Source: an uncultured Pelagibacteraceae bacterium (GTDB taxonomy: Bacteria > Pseudomonadota > Alphaproteobacteria > Pelagibacterales > Pelagibacteraceae). Taken from it: a DNA stretch of 56,401 nt. The stretch is taken from the NCBI GenBank assembly GCA_902579605.1, contig CACHHD010000005.1, forward strand, positions 1 to 56,401. Direction: 5' to 3'. How positions within the stretch are numbered: the first letter of the stretch is position 1; every line of letters starts with the position of its first letter. The notes under the pieces were generated by a model that was not told where the DNA came from, did not search any database, and worked only from the letters and a program-made list of their open reading frames with translations. Below are positions 1-9,282 of the stretch, piece by piece. The translations under genes were made by a program, and so were the position numbers.

Positions 1-210
1 TATTTTGTAATAGTCTTTTTCTAATAAAATTTTACTATTAAGTTTTTCAAATCCTTTTTTAAAAGCTATATTGATTAATTCCTCTTTATTTTTAAAGGTA
101 TTTTTATTTACCTGTATATTATTAACAGTAAAAATACTTTCACCACATAAAACATTTCCAGTTTTGGATAAAATGATTAGAATGATAAATATAAATTTTA
201 ATTTTTTCAT
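1..210 (-). CDS. Exported protein, N-terminal part only (DUF2066-like)
   Basis: Only the first 70 codons lie in the window; the frame is open to the left edge. The ATG at 210 is followed by a Lys-rich start and about 16 hydrophobic residues ending near Cys22-Gly23, which reads as an export signal. Then come a short strand (FTVNNIQV) and a helix (INIAFKKGFEKL). This pattern, and the position divergent from purM with only 25 bases between, resembles the DUF2066 proteins often found beside purM in alphaproteobacteria. The family call is from pattern memory; molecular function is unknown. Confidence 0.6.
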   Translation of the reverse strand, partial: MKKLKFIFIILIILSKTGNVLCGESIFTVNNIQVNKNTFKNKEELINIAFKKGFEKLNSKILLEKDYYKI

Positions 211-235
211 ATTTTATTAATTATCATTATTATTG

Positions 236-1264
236 ATGAAAAAAAAACTCTATAGTTATAAAAATAGCGGCGTAAATATTTCTTTGGGAAACAGATTTGT
301 TAAACATATAAGCAAATTAACAAAAAAAAATGTCCAAAAAACGAATAGAAACAAGACCCATAACAATATTGGTTCTTTTGGCTCTGTGTACGACATAAGT
401 TCTTTAGATATTAAAAAACCATTAATCGTCTCTTGTACCGATGGAGTTGGTACAAAATTAGAATTATCAGACAAGTTTAATAAATTAGATACAATTGGTA
501 TTGATCTAGTTGCTATGTGCGTAAATGATCTTATAGTTCAAGGTGCAAAACCATTATTTTTTTTGGATTATATAGCTGTAGAAAAAATTAAACTTTCAAA
601 ATTAAAAAAAATTTTTAGTGGTATTCTAAGAGGATGCAAAATTGCTAATTGTAATTTAATTGGTGGTGAGACAGCTGAAATGCCTGGCATTTATAAAAAA
701 AATAAATTTGATTTAGCCGGGTTTAGTACGGGTATAGTGTCAAGTAATAAAATTTTAAAAAATGATAATGTTAGAAATGGAGATATCATTTTAGCTGTCC
801 CTTCTTCTGGCATTCACTCAAATGGTTATTCTTTAGTGAGAAGTATTTTAAAAAAGAATAAATTACCTAATCGGTTAAAAAAAGAATTACTTAAACCAAC
901 AAAAATTTACGTAAATGAAATATTAAGATTATGCAAAAAAAATTTAATTCATTCAGCAGCTAATATAACTGGAGGAGGAATAATTGAAAATATTATAAGA
1001 TCTGTTCCTAGTAATCTTACAGCTAATATTGATTTATCAAAGATAAAAGTGCTTAAAATATTTTCATGGCTCAAATCAAAAAAAGTTTCTGACAAAGAAA
1101 TGCTTAGAACATTTAATTGTGGTGTAGGTTTTTGTTTGATAACAAAAAGAAAAAACTTTAAAAAAATTAAAAGTTATTTTAAAAAAGATTTTTCACCTTA
1201 TGAAATAGGATATATTTCAAAAGAAAATAAAAAATTAAACTTATATAATAAATTAAGATGGTAA
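236..1264 (+). CDS. purM: Phosphoribosylformylglycinamidine cyclo-ligase (AIR synthetase)
   Basis: Catalyses ATP-dependent closure of the imidazole ring (FGAM to AIR), the fifth step of purine synthesis in the cytoplasm. The 342-residue protein is of normal family length and shows the PurM hallmarks: SCTDGVGTKL near residue 65, the GGETAEMPG loop, VPSSGIHSNGYSL, and ITGGGIIENI in the C-terminal half. An in-frame TTG lies one codon upstream, but the ATG at 236 is the natural start. It overlaps purN by 7 bases, so the two are co-transcribed and act at neighbouring pathway steps. Confidence 0.97.
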   Translation: MKKKLYSYKNSGVNISLGNRFVKHISKLTKKNVQKTNRNKTHNNIGSFGSVYDISSLDIKKPLIVSCTDGVGTKLELSDKFNKLDTIGIDLVAMCVNDLIVQGAKPLFFLDYIAVEKIKLSKLKKIFSGILRGCKIANCNLIGGETAEMPGIYKKNKFDLAGFSTGIVSSNKILKNDNVRNGDIILAVPSSGIHSNGYSLVRSILKKNKLPNRLKKELLKPTKIYVNEILRLCKKNLIHSAANITGGGIIENIIRSVPSNLTANIDLSKIKVLKIFSWLKSKKVSDKEMLRTFNCGVGFCLITKRKNFKKIKSYFKKDFSPYEIGYISKENKKLNLYNKLRW

Positions 1265-1815
1265 GAATAAATACTTGTGTTTTTATTTCTGGAAAAGGCA
1301 CAAATTTAAACAAACTTATTTTAAATTCAAATACATATAATTTCCCAATTAAAATAAGATTAGTCGTAAGTAATAATAAAAATGCAGAAGGTCTTAGACT
1401 TGCAAAAAAATTTTCAATTCCATATATAATATATAGCAGTAATCAAACTCTGTCTGAAAATAAAACTTTAATTGAACTAAAAAAATATAATATTAATTTA
1501 ATTTTATTAGCTGGCTATATGAAAATTTTAACAAAGAAATTTATACGCTCTTTTAGAAAGCCTATTTTAAATATTCATCCGTCGCTATTGCCAAAATATA
1601 AGGGGCTTAATACTTTTGAAAAGGTGTTAAAAAAAAAAGAAAAAAAAACTGGATGCACTGTTCATTTTGTTACTGAGAAACTCGATGATGGAAAAATAAT
1701 TTTAAAAAAATTTTTTTATATTGATAAAGAAGACAATATTTTAACTCTCAAGAAAAAAACTCAGGCCCTTGAATATATTGCGTTTTCAGAGGCTATTTTT
1801 AGATTAATTCGATAA
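1258..1815 (+). CDS. purN: Phosphoribosylglycinamide formyltransferase (GART)
   Basis: Transfers a formyl group from 10-formyl-tetrahydrofolate to GAR in purine synthesis. The 185-residue protein begins with the ISGKGTNL phosphate-binding loop and has the folate-site segment LAGYMKIL. The catalytic Asn-His-Asp set is visible as ILNIHPSLLPKYKG followed by VTEKLDDG. It starts inside the last codons of purM. Its stop is one base from the convergent ndk stop, leaving no room for a separate terminator. The formyl donor links it to the formate-folate ligase near 49.3 kb. Confidence 0.96.
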   Translation: MVRINTCVFISGKGTNLNKLILNSNTYNFPIKIRLVVSNNKNAEGLRLAKKFSIPYIIYSSNQTLSENKTLIELKKYNINLILLAGYMKILTKKFIRSFRKPILNIHPSLLPKYKGLNTFEKVLKKKEKKTGCTVHFVTEKLDDGKIILKKFFYIDKEDNILTLKKKTQALEYIAFSEAIFRLIR

Positions 1816-1816
1816 A

Positions 1817-2227
1817 TTATTTGTTAAAAAAAAAGTCGATTTCAACTTTAGCGTTTTTTATTGAGTCTGAACCGTGAACTGAGTTTTTATCAATAGAAAC
1901 TCCATATAATTTTCTAATAGTTCCCTCTTCAGCATTTTTTGGGTCTGTAGCGCCCATTAAATCTCTATTTTTTAGTACAGCGTTTACACCCTCTAAAATC
2001 AATACCTCTATAGGACCTGAAGACAAATAATTACACAGTTGATCATAAAATGGTTTTGACTGATGAACTTTATAAAACTCTGCTGCTTCATCTTTAGAAA
2101 TATGAAGTTTTTTTGACTCTAATATTTTTAAATTGTTTTTTGTAAAAATTGATTTAATTTTTTCAGAAAGATTTCTTTCAACTGCATCAGGTTTAATAAT
2201 CGAAAGAGTTTGTTCTGGACTACTCAT
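1817..2227 (-). CDS. ndk: Nucleoside diphosphate kinase
   Basis: Balances NTP and dNTP pools by phosphate transfer through a histidine. The 136-residue length is typical. Visible motifs are SIIKPDAVERN at the N terminus, the GATDPKNAEEGTIR segment, and the active-site context SVHGSDS carrying the phosphorylated His. It lies directly downstream of pepA on the same strand with an 8-base overlap, so it is probably translationally coupled to that gene. Confidence 0.97.
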   Translation of the reverse strand: MSSPEQTLSIIKPDAVERNLSEKIKSIFTKNNLKILESKKLHISKDEAAEFYKVHQSKPFYDQLCNYLSSGPIEVLILEGVNAVLKNRDLMGATDPKNAEEGTIRKLYGVSIDKNSVHGSDSIKNAKVEIDFFFNK

Positions 2228-3677
2228 AATTTTCTTCGATAAGTTGATTAAGTAATCTCACTCCGAATCCTGTCGCGCCACCTGAATTTAAAGCGCCTCC
2301 ATATTTCGAAAATGCCATACCAGCTATATCTAGATGAGCCCATGGAGTTTTATTTAAAATAAATCTTTGTAGAAATTGGGCTGCTGTTGTTGAACCAGCA
2401 CCGCCAACATAATTAATGTTTTGAACATCAGCGTTTTTAGAATTCATAAGTTTATCATAATTTTTGTGAAGAGGCATTCTCCATAATTTCTCCTGAACAT
2501 TTTCACCAGCAGTTGAAATTTGTTTTGATAATTTATCATCGTTTGAAAAAAGTCCAGCATATTCAGATCCTAAACAAACTATAATGGCACCTGTTAATGT
2601 TGCTAAATCGACAATTATTTTTGGTTTAAATTTTTTTTCAGTAAATGTTAAAGCATCTGCCAAGACTAATCGGCCCTCCGCATCAGTATTTAATACTTCT
2701 ATGGTTTTGCCACTGTAAGATTTAACTATATCTCCTGGTCTTTGAGCATTGCCACTCACCATATTTTCTACAAGTCCTACAACACCGACAGCATTAATTT
2801 TTGCTTTTCTTAACGCCAAACTTTTCATTAAACCAACCACAGCAGCAGAGCCAGCCATGTCGTAAGTCATGTCTTCCATAAATCTTGCAGGCTTCAATGA
2901 GTAACCACCTGTATCAAAAGTAACTCCTTTTCCGACGAATGCTAAAGGCTTAGAATTATTCCTTGCTCCATTCCATTCCATGGTTACAAGATAAGATCCT
3001 CGAATGCTCCCTTTACCTACTCCAAGCAAAGCATTCATACCAAGTTTTTTAAGTTGTTTTTCATTATATATTTTTACCTTTAAACCATCTTTTCTTAGAG
3101 AGTTTAATCTTTTAGCATATTCATCTGGATGAAGAATATTTCCTGGCTCAGAAACTAAATCTCTTGCATAAAAAGTTCCTTCTTCTAAAGCCTTAAATTT
3201 TATTTGATTTTGAGACGAAGGTTTATTTTTATTTCCTATTATATTAAATGAAATAAGTCTTGTTTCTTTTTTTGTTTTATATTTATTAAATTTGTAAGAT
3301 TTTAATTTTAGTCCATGTAAAAAGTGTCCTAAAAAATTTTTTTGTTTGCTTACAATACTATCTGAATTGAGTGAGTATTCACTATTTTTTCCATAATTAA
3401 TGCGGTTATATAATTCTGCCCCTAAACTTTCTACATCTGAAATTTTTGAATTATTTTTAATTGATATAAGAACTATCTTTTTTTTTGAACTTACTTCAAA
3501 AACAAATATATTTTTTTTTAAATCACTAGTTTTTAACAAATCACTTATGTAAGAAAACTCTGTATTAGAAAGATATTTTTTCAAACTTTTAATATTAAAT
3601 TTATCATCAGCAAATAAGACTAAATTGGATGATGACTTGCTAATTATTTTTTTTAAATAGTTAATTTTAATAGACAT
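2220..3677 (-). CDS. pepA: Cytosol (leucyl) aminopeptidase, M17 family
   Basis: Two-metal aminopeptidase that removes N-terminal residues from peptides; a cytosolic hexamer in studied members. The 485-residue protein has the variable N-terminal domain and a C-terminal catalytic domain with VGKGVTFDTGGYSLKP (metal Lys and Asp), MTYDMAGSAAV, and the signature NTDAEGRLVLAD. It is divergent from lptF across a 131-base promoter region. The position between ndk and the LPS export genes matches other alphaproteobacteria. Confidence 0.96.
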   Translation of the reverse strand: MSIKINYLKKIISKSSSNLVLFADDKFNIKSLKKYLSNTEFSYISDLLKTSDLKKNIFVFEVSSKKKIVLISIKNNSKISDVESLGAELYNRINYGKNSEYSLNSDSIVSKQKNFLGHFLHGLKLKSYKFNKYKTKKETRLISFNIIGNKNKPSSQNQIKFKALEEGTFYARDLVSEPGNILHPDEYAKRLNSLRKDGLKVKIYNEKQLKKLGMNALLGVGKGSIRGSYLVTMEWNGARNNSKPLAFVGKGVTFDTGGYSLKPARFMEDMTYDMAGSAAVVGLMKSLALRKAKINAVGVVGLVENMVSGNAQRPGDIVKSYSGKTIEVLNTDAEGRLVLADALTFTEKKFKPKIIVDLATLTGAIIVCLGSEYAGLFSNDDKLSKQISTAGENVQEKLWRMPLHKNYDKLMNSKNADVQNINYVGGAGSTTAAQFLQRFILNKTPWAHLDIAGMAFSKYGGALNSGGATGFGVRLLNQLIEENYE

Positions 3678-3764
3678 AAGTTTTAAATTAATAGAGTTGT
3701 TTGGTATATATGTGCAAATATAGAAGATTTCAATGGAATATTAGTCATAGTGTACTATCATAGG

Positions 3765-3793
3765 TTGAGTTTTAATAAAAGTTACATTATTTT
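3765..3793 (+). promoter_or_regulatory. Candidate sigma-70 promoter for the lptF operon
   Basis: TTGAGT at 3765-3770 and TATTTT at 3788-3793 are separated by 17 bases and lie 16 bases before the lptF start. The matches are moderate, and in DNA this AT-rich a chance -10 is easy to find. Confidence 0.4.
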
Positions 3794-3808
3794 ATACATC
3801 ATATTCTC

Positions 3809-4951
3809 ATGGTAAAAAACAAAATTTATAAATATATAACCTTCGAATTAGCCAAGACTTTTATTCTAATATTATTCTCATTATCATTAATAGCTTGGAC
3901 TGTTAGAGCAGTTAATTTTTTAGATCTGATAGTAGATAGTGGTTACTCTACGTCAACTTATTTTGCATATTCATTACTAAATTTAACAAATATAATGACT
4001 AAGTTTATCTCACTCAGTTTTTTATTAGCTTTGATACTTACTGTTATAAGATTAGAGCGACAAAATGAACTTATTGTTCTTTGGACCTCTGGAATTGCAA
4101 AATTCAAAATTGCAAATTTATTCTTTTATATATCTTTAATGGTATTATTAATTTATCTTATATTTTCCACAGTTATAACTCCGACCGCTTTAAATAAATC
4201 AAGAACTCTTATAAAAAAATCTGGAGTAGATACTGTAACAAATTTACTCAAACCTAATTCTTTTGGTGACACTTTCAAGGGTTTAACTTTTTATATAGAG
4301 GAAAAAAAAGATAACATAGTAAAAAATATCTTTATAAAAGATGACGGTAATAATTTAAATAGTCTATTGCCAGAAAAATCCTCTTCTAAAAATAAAACAA
4401 TAATTGCTGAAAAAGGAATGGTGGAAAAAAATAAAATTATTTTAGAAAAAGGAGTTATTCAATCTTATGAAGCTGACGACACAGTAAGAATAATACATTT
4501 TAATAAGACTTTATTAAATTTTGAAAATCTAGATAACCGAGTTATTAAAGATGTAAAAATACAGGAAACCTCTACTTTAAAAATTTTAAAGTGTTTAAAG
4601 GATTACTATTATAAAGAGTTAACTGATAAATACGAAAAAAATTGTCCTAAAAATAATATTGCGATTGTCATTGAAAATTTTTCAAGAAGAATAGTTATGC
4701 CTTTATATATCCCTTTGGTTTCAATCATAATATCTTTTATTTTAATTTATTCTAAAAATAAAAAATCAAAATTAATGAAAAGATATGCCTTTGGAGTTCT
4801 AAGTTTTTTTTTATTACTTTCATCTGAATTATTAGTAAGGTATTCGGGAATAACAAAAATTAATTTTTACATATATTTATGCATTCCTTTTATTTCGTTG
4901 CCAATTTTATATCTAATACTAATTAACAAGTTTAAAAGCGAGCTAAAATGA
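3809..4951 (+). CDS. lptF: LPS export ABC transporter permease LptF
   Basis: Inner-membrane permease of the LptB2FG complex that extracts lipopolysaccharide from the inner membrane. The 380-residue protein has the YjgP/YjgQ topology: three N-terminal membrane segments, a periplasmic jellyroll-like domain (about residues 130-270), then three membrane segments. The cytoplasmic stretch after helix 2 (VIRLERQNELIVLWTSGI) is typical of the coupling helix. It is first of a compact operon and shares a 4-base ATGA overlap with lptG. Assignment as F rather than G rests on gene order. Confidence 0.92.
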   Translation: MVKNKIYKYITFELAKTFILILFSLSLIAWTVRAVNFLDLIVDSGYSTSTYFAYSLLNLTNIMTKFISLSFLLALILTVIRLERQNELIVLWTSGIAKFKIANLFFYISLMVLLIYLIFSTVITPTALNKSRTLIKKSGVDTVTNLLKPNSFGDTFKGLTFYIEEKKDNIVKNIFIKDDGNNLNSLLPEKSSSKNKTIIAEKGMVEKNKIILEKGVIQSYEADDTVRIIHFNKTLLNFENLDNRVIKDVKIQETSTLKILKCLKDYYYKELTDKYEKNCPKNNIAIVIENFSRRIVMPLYIPLVSIIISFILIYSKNKKSKLMKRYAFGVLSFFLLLSSELLVRYSGITKINFYIYLCIPFISLPILYLILINKFKSELK

Positions 4952-6039
4952 ACAATAAAATCAATAATTACCTTCTAAGTAATTTTTTCAAAACTTTACT
5001 AAACTGTATTCTTCTTGCGATAGGTCTAGGTTTAATTTTAAATCTTTTCGAGGAAGTTGAGTTTTTTAAAAATTCAAATGAAAGTTTATTCCTTCCAATC
5101 CTTCTTACATTATCTTACATACCTAATTTGATTTTTATAAATTTAATGCCTTTTATTGTTTTTATTTCTGCTATGTGGTTTTTTGTTTCAATTAAACACA
5201 ATAATGAATTACTTACTTTAAAAGTTTTTGGTTACTCAAATGTAAAAATAATATCTTTAATTAGTATACTTGCCTTTTTATGGGGAATATTTATTTTATT
5301 AGTTATCAATCCAGTTACAGCTGACATGGTAAAATATTACGAAAAAACAAAATCTAATTATTCTACGGATACTGACCACTTAATAACTATAAATAGAAAT
5401 GGCGTATGGATAAAAGAAAAAAAAGGTAATGATTTGTATATAATAAATTCAAATAGATTAGAGAGCAATTATCTAATTAATGTTTCAATAAATATTATCT
5501 CTGATGGTAATTATGTTAAACAAAGAATTGAGTCCAAAAAAGCTTATATTCAATCCAATAAATGGATTTTAGAAAAACCTAAAATTTTTAAATTTGACGG
5601 TGGTGATAATATTTTCACTGAACAAAGAGAGAAACTGGAATTTAATTCTTTTTATAATGTTGAAAAACTCAATAATTTATTTAGAAATTTAGATACTATA
5701 TCTTTTGTTGATTTACTCACTGAAAATAAAAAATTGGTCAACAGGGGATATGAAAAAACAACTGTTTCAGAAAAAATAAATTCTTTTTTTGCTTTACCTT
5801 TTTTTCTGTCTTTAATGGTTATACTTGCGGGTATTTTTACAATTAACAACAGAAACGCTAATAATATTAATTATCTTATGATAGCTGTACTTTCGTGTGC
5901 GATTATTTATTATATGAAAGACTTATCTGTAGCTTTAGGAAAGTCCGATAGAATTTCACCCGAAATCTCAGTTTGGATTCCAGTTATTATTATAAGTTTG
6001 ATAAATAGTATAGGTTTACTTCAAATTAATGAAAAATAG
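4948..6039 (+). CDS. lptG: LPS export ABC transporter permease LptG
   Basis: Second permease of the LPS extraction complex, paralogous to LptF. The 363-residue protein again has three plus three membrane segments around a periplasmic domain (about residues 130-260). The coupling-helix region is IKHNNELLTLKVFGYS. The ATGA overlap with lptF and 11-base overlap with lptD indicate translational coupling. The ATPase LptB and the bridge proteins LptA and LptC are not in the window. Confidence 0.92.
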   Translation: MNNKINNYLLSNFFKTLLNCILLAIGLGLILNLFEEVEFFKNSNESLFLPILLTLSYIPNLIFINLMPFIVFISAMWFFVSIKHNNELLTLKVFGYSNVKIISLISILAFLWGIFILLVINPVTADMVKYYEKTKSNYSTDTDHLITINRNGVWIKEKKGNDLYIINSNRLESNYLINVSINIISDGNYVKQRIESKKAYIQSNKWILEKPKIFKFDGGDNIFTEQREKLEFNSFYNVEKLNNLFRNLDTISFVDLLTENKKLVNRGYEKTTVSEKINSFFALPFFLSLMVILAGIFTINNRNANNINYLMIAVLSCAIIYYMKDLSVALGKSDRISPEISVWIPVIIISLINSIGLLQINEK

Positions 6040-8359
6040 TTTTTTAAAAATTATTAAATTTTTACTTGTTCTTTTTTTATCAAGTAATTTATATGCTGAA
6101 AATTTAGAAATCACTTCGTCTACAGTAACATTAGATAAAAAAGACTCTAAAATGATTTTTAAGGGTAATGTAAGGGCTATTGATGAAAACAAAAATATTT
6201 TAGAAGCAAACGAGGCAAAATATTTAAAAAATGAAGATTTTTTAGAAAGTATAGGTTTCACAAAGATAATAACTGGTAATAATTATTTATTCGAAAGTAA
6301 AAATGTAAAATTTGATAATAAAAATAAAACTATAAAATCTGACTATCAAACTAAAATCATCGACCCAGATGGAAATATTTTTTTAGTTGATATGTTTAGT
6401 TATAATTCTATTAAAAATATTCTTTTCTCTAAAGGAAATATTGAATTAAAAGACAAAAAACAAAACATTTTTAAATTTACCGAAGTTTATATTGATGAGA
6501 AAAAGAAAAAAGTAATAGGTTCTGACGCAAAAATTTTTTTTAATGATCCAAGTTTCAAAGAAGATCCAAGAAATGACCCTAGAATTTTTGCAAATAGTGT
6601 TTCAATAAGTGAAGGTAATACCTCTGTGCAAAAAGGAGTGCTTACATTTTGTAGCTTTAGAGAAAACGATAAATGTCCACCGTGGGAATTTAGGGCAAAA
6701 AAAATTAGCCATAATAATCCCAAAAAAACTATTTATTATGATAATGCCGTTTTAAAATTGTACGATTTTCCTATATTTTATTTTCCCAAACTTTCTCATC
6801 CTGATCCTACAGTAGAAAGGAGATCTGGTTTTTTAATTCCCTCTTTTTTTAATAGTACCAATACTGGTGCAGGAGTAGATATACCTTATTTCTGGGATAT
6901 CGCAAAAGATAAAGATTTTACTTTCACTCCAAAGATTTATTCTGGTAGTGATCCTTTGTTTCTGGGTGAATACCGACAGGATTTCGCTAAATCATCTTTA
7001 ATTTTAGACGCAGGCTATACCGCTGGTTACGCAGACACATCTGGAAGTAGATCTCATATTTTTTCAAGATTTTATAAATCTTTTATAGAAAAAGAGAATG
7101 AGACAAGCAATCTAGAAATAAACTTACAACATGTTTCTAAAAGTTCTTATCCAAAACTAAATAAACTTCAAACTTCTTTGGTTGATTATTTGGATAATAC
7201 TTTAAAAAATTCTATTGATTATAACTATCAAAAAGATGATCTTTTTTTTAATACAAAAGTATCAGCTTTTGAAGATCTATCAAAAACAGGTAATGAAAGA
7301 TTTACATTTATTTATCCTGAAGCAACTTTAGAAAAAAATCTTTTTATGAGTGACGATTTTGGTATTGTTGATTTTAAATCAGAACTAATAGTAGAAAACT
7401 CAAATGTCAATCAACAAGTAGACGTTATATCTAATGAGTTTAATTGGATATCTAATAGCTCAGTAAATAATTTTGGATTAGAAAATGAGTTTTTGGGTTT
7501 ATTTAAGAATGTAAATTATAAAGCTAATAATGCAGAGTATTATAAAACTGACAACACCGTATCAGAATTTTATGGAGCTTTGGGTTTTAAATCAGAATTA
7601 GGTTTGTTCAAATTTAATGACGATAAATTAAATATTTTAAAACCAAAAATTTTATTCAAAATTTCTCCTGATGATTCGAGGAATATACATGAAAACCCAA
7701 CAACGTTAAATTTTGCCAATTTATTTAAGTTAAATAAAGTTAAACAAATTGATGAGATAGATACTGGATCAAATATAAGCCTTGGATTTGATTATAAAAT
7801 TCATAACATAGACGAAAATAAACAAATTATTGGAGAAAAATTTAGACTTGGTCTGGGCGCAGTCATTAGTGCTGAGGAAAATCGAGATATGCCATCCAAA
7901 TCAACACTTAACGAAAAATTTTCAGACCTAGTAGGACAAACATCATACAGTTTAAATGAGAATATTAAAATTACAAATAATTTTTTATTGGATCAAAACT
8001 TAAGCGACATAAATAAAAATGAAATTGAACTTGGTTTCAACTACCCTAAAACTAATTTTAATATAAGTTTTTTAGAAGAGGCAAAACATATAGGTAATAC
8101 AAAATACGTAAAATCAAAAGCAGAATATAACTTTAAAAATGGACTAATTTCATTCGACACGAAAAGAAATTTACTTACTAGCTCCGCAGAATTTTATGAT
8201 TTAAGTTACGAATATATTAATGATTGCTTAAAAGCAGGTATTGCTTTCAGAAGAGAATTTTATAGAGATAAGGATTTACAGCCAGAGGACTCCTTATTTT
8301 TTAAAATTACTTTTTCACCGCTGGGAACACTACAAACCCCAAGACCAAGCGATAAATGA
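6029..8359 (+). CDS. lptD: LPS-assembly outer membrane protein LptD
   Basis: Outer-membrane beta-barrel that inserts lipopolysaccharide into the outer leaflet. The 776-residue protein starts with an export signal ending near LYAEN. The next roughly 130 residues form an OstA/LptA-like jellyroll with repeated strand patterns (FKGNVRAIDENKNILEANEAKYL). A long barrel follows, with the LptD landmark YFPKLSHPDPTVERRSGFL around residue 250. It overlaps lptG at its start and the surA-like gene at its stop. No LptE candidate is adjacent. Confidence 0.93.
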   Translation: MKNSFLKIIKFLLVLFLSSNLYAENLEITSSTVTLDKKDSKMIFKGNVRAIDENKNILEANEAKYLKNEDFLESIGFTKIITGNNYLFESKNVKFDNKNKTIKSDYQTKIIDPDGNIFLVDMFSYNSIKNILFSKGNIELKDKKQNIFKFTEVYIDEKKKKVIGSDAKIFFNDPSFKEDPRNDPRIFANSVSISEGNTSVQKGVLTFCSFRENDKCPPWEFRAKKISHNNPKKTIYYDNAVLKLYDFPIFYFPKLSHPDPTVERRSGFLIPSFFNSTNTGAGVDIPYFWDIAKDKDFTFTPKIYSGSDPLFLGEYRQDFAKSSLILDAGYTAGYADTSGSRSHIFSRFYKSFIEKENETSNLEINLQHVSKSSYPKLNKLQTSLVDYLDNTLKNSIDYNYQKDDLFFNTKVSAFEDLSKTGNERFTFIYPEATLEKNLFMSDDFGIVDFKSELIVENSNVNQQVDVISNEFNWISNSSVNNFGLENEFLGLFKNVNYKANNAEYYKTDNTVSEFYGALGFKSELGLFKFNDDKLNILKPKILFKISPDDSRNIHENPTTLNFANLFKLNKVKQIDEIDTGSNISLGFDYKIHNIDENKQIIGEKFRLGLGAVISAEENRDMPSKSTLNEKFSDLVGQTSYSLNENIKITNNFLLDQNLSDINKNEIELGFNYPKTNFNISFLEEAKHIGNTKYVKSKAEYNFKNGLISFDTKRNLLTSSAEFYDLSYEYINDCLKAGIAFRREFYRDKDLQPEDSLFFKITFSPLGTLQTPRPSDK

Positions 8360-9282
8360 AAATTAAATATTTTTTCTTCATAATTCTAATTATTTTCAAG
8401 TTTAGTTTAACTAATGCTAAAATTAATGACAAAATAATTGCAAAGGTTGGTAATGAAATAATTACAAACTATGATATCATTAATGAAGTTAACACAATTT
8501 TAGCGCTGTCAAATAAAACCGCAAATCAAAGTGATTTTAGGGACTTAAAAGTTATTGCATTTTCAAGTTTAAAAAAAAATATAATTCAAAGTATCGAGAT
8601 AAAGAAGTATGGAATCAATAAATTTAGTGAGACAGATTTAAATAATTACATTTCAAAATTAGAGCAAAATATGAATTTAAATAATACTAGTCTAGAGGAA
8701 CAATTTAAACGTTACGATGCTAATTATAAAAAATTTATTGATAAGACTATTGTTAACCTTAAATGGAATACTTTAATTTACTCATTATACAAAAAACAAT
8801 TAGATATAGATGAAGAATTAATAAAATCAGAAATTAACGAGCAAATTAATCAGGAAAAGGAGATTAAGGAATTTAATCTATCTGAAATTGTTGTCGAAGA
8901 ATGGAGCGAAGAAAAACTAAATAAAATTTTAAGAAGTATAGATAGTATTGGATTTGAAAAAACAGCATCGCTATATAGTAGTGCTATTTCTTCATCTCAA
9001 GGTGGAAATATTGGTTGGTTGCCCTCAAGTTCAATTTCACCAATTTACTTAAAAGAAATAATAAAATTAGAAAAAGAAAAAGTATCAAAACCAATCAAGT
9101 TAAATAATAATATAATACTTATTAAACTTAATGATATAAGAACAATGAATAAAAATAATTTGGATGTAAGCAAAATAGAAATCAATGTTATAAATAAAAA
9201 AAAAGAGGAAAAACTAAAAATTTTTTCTAGTTCACATTATTTAGATTTAGAAAAAAAGACGTTTATAGAAATTAATGATTAA
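8356..9282 (+). CDS. surA: Periplasmic peptidyl-prolyl isomerase / outer-membrane chaperone, SurA-like
   Basis: Likely periplasmic chaperone for outer-membrane proteins such as LptD, encoded just upstream. The 308-residue protein has a hydrophobic signal (about 20 residues), a SurA-type N-terminal helical domain (KVGNEIITNYDIINE), and one parvulin-type domain (about residues 175-275; SSQGGNIGWLP is recognisable). Classical SurA is over 400 residues with two parvulin domains, so this is a shortened single-domain form. It overlaps lptD by an ATGA and pdxA by 8 bases. Confidence 0.85.
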   Translation: MKIKYFFFIILIIFKFSLTNAKINDKIIAKVGNEIITNYDIINEVNTILALSNKTANQSDFRDLKVIAFSSLKKNIIQSIEIKKYGINKFSETDLNNYISKLEQNMNLNNTSLEEQFKRYDANYKKFIDKTIVNLKWNTLIYSLYKKQLDIDEELIKSEINEQINQEKEIKEFNLSEIVVEEWSEEKLNKILRSIDSIGFEKTASLYSSAISSSQGGNIGWLPSSSISPIYLKEIIKLEKEKVSKPIKLNNNIILIKLNDIRTMNKNNLDVSKIEINVINKKKEEKLKIFSSSHYLDLEKKTFIEIND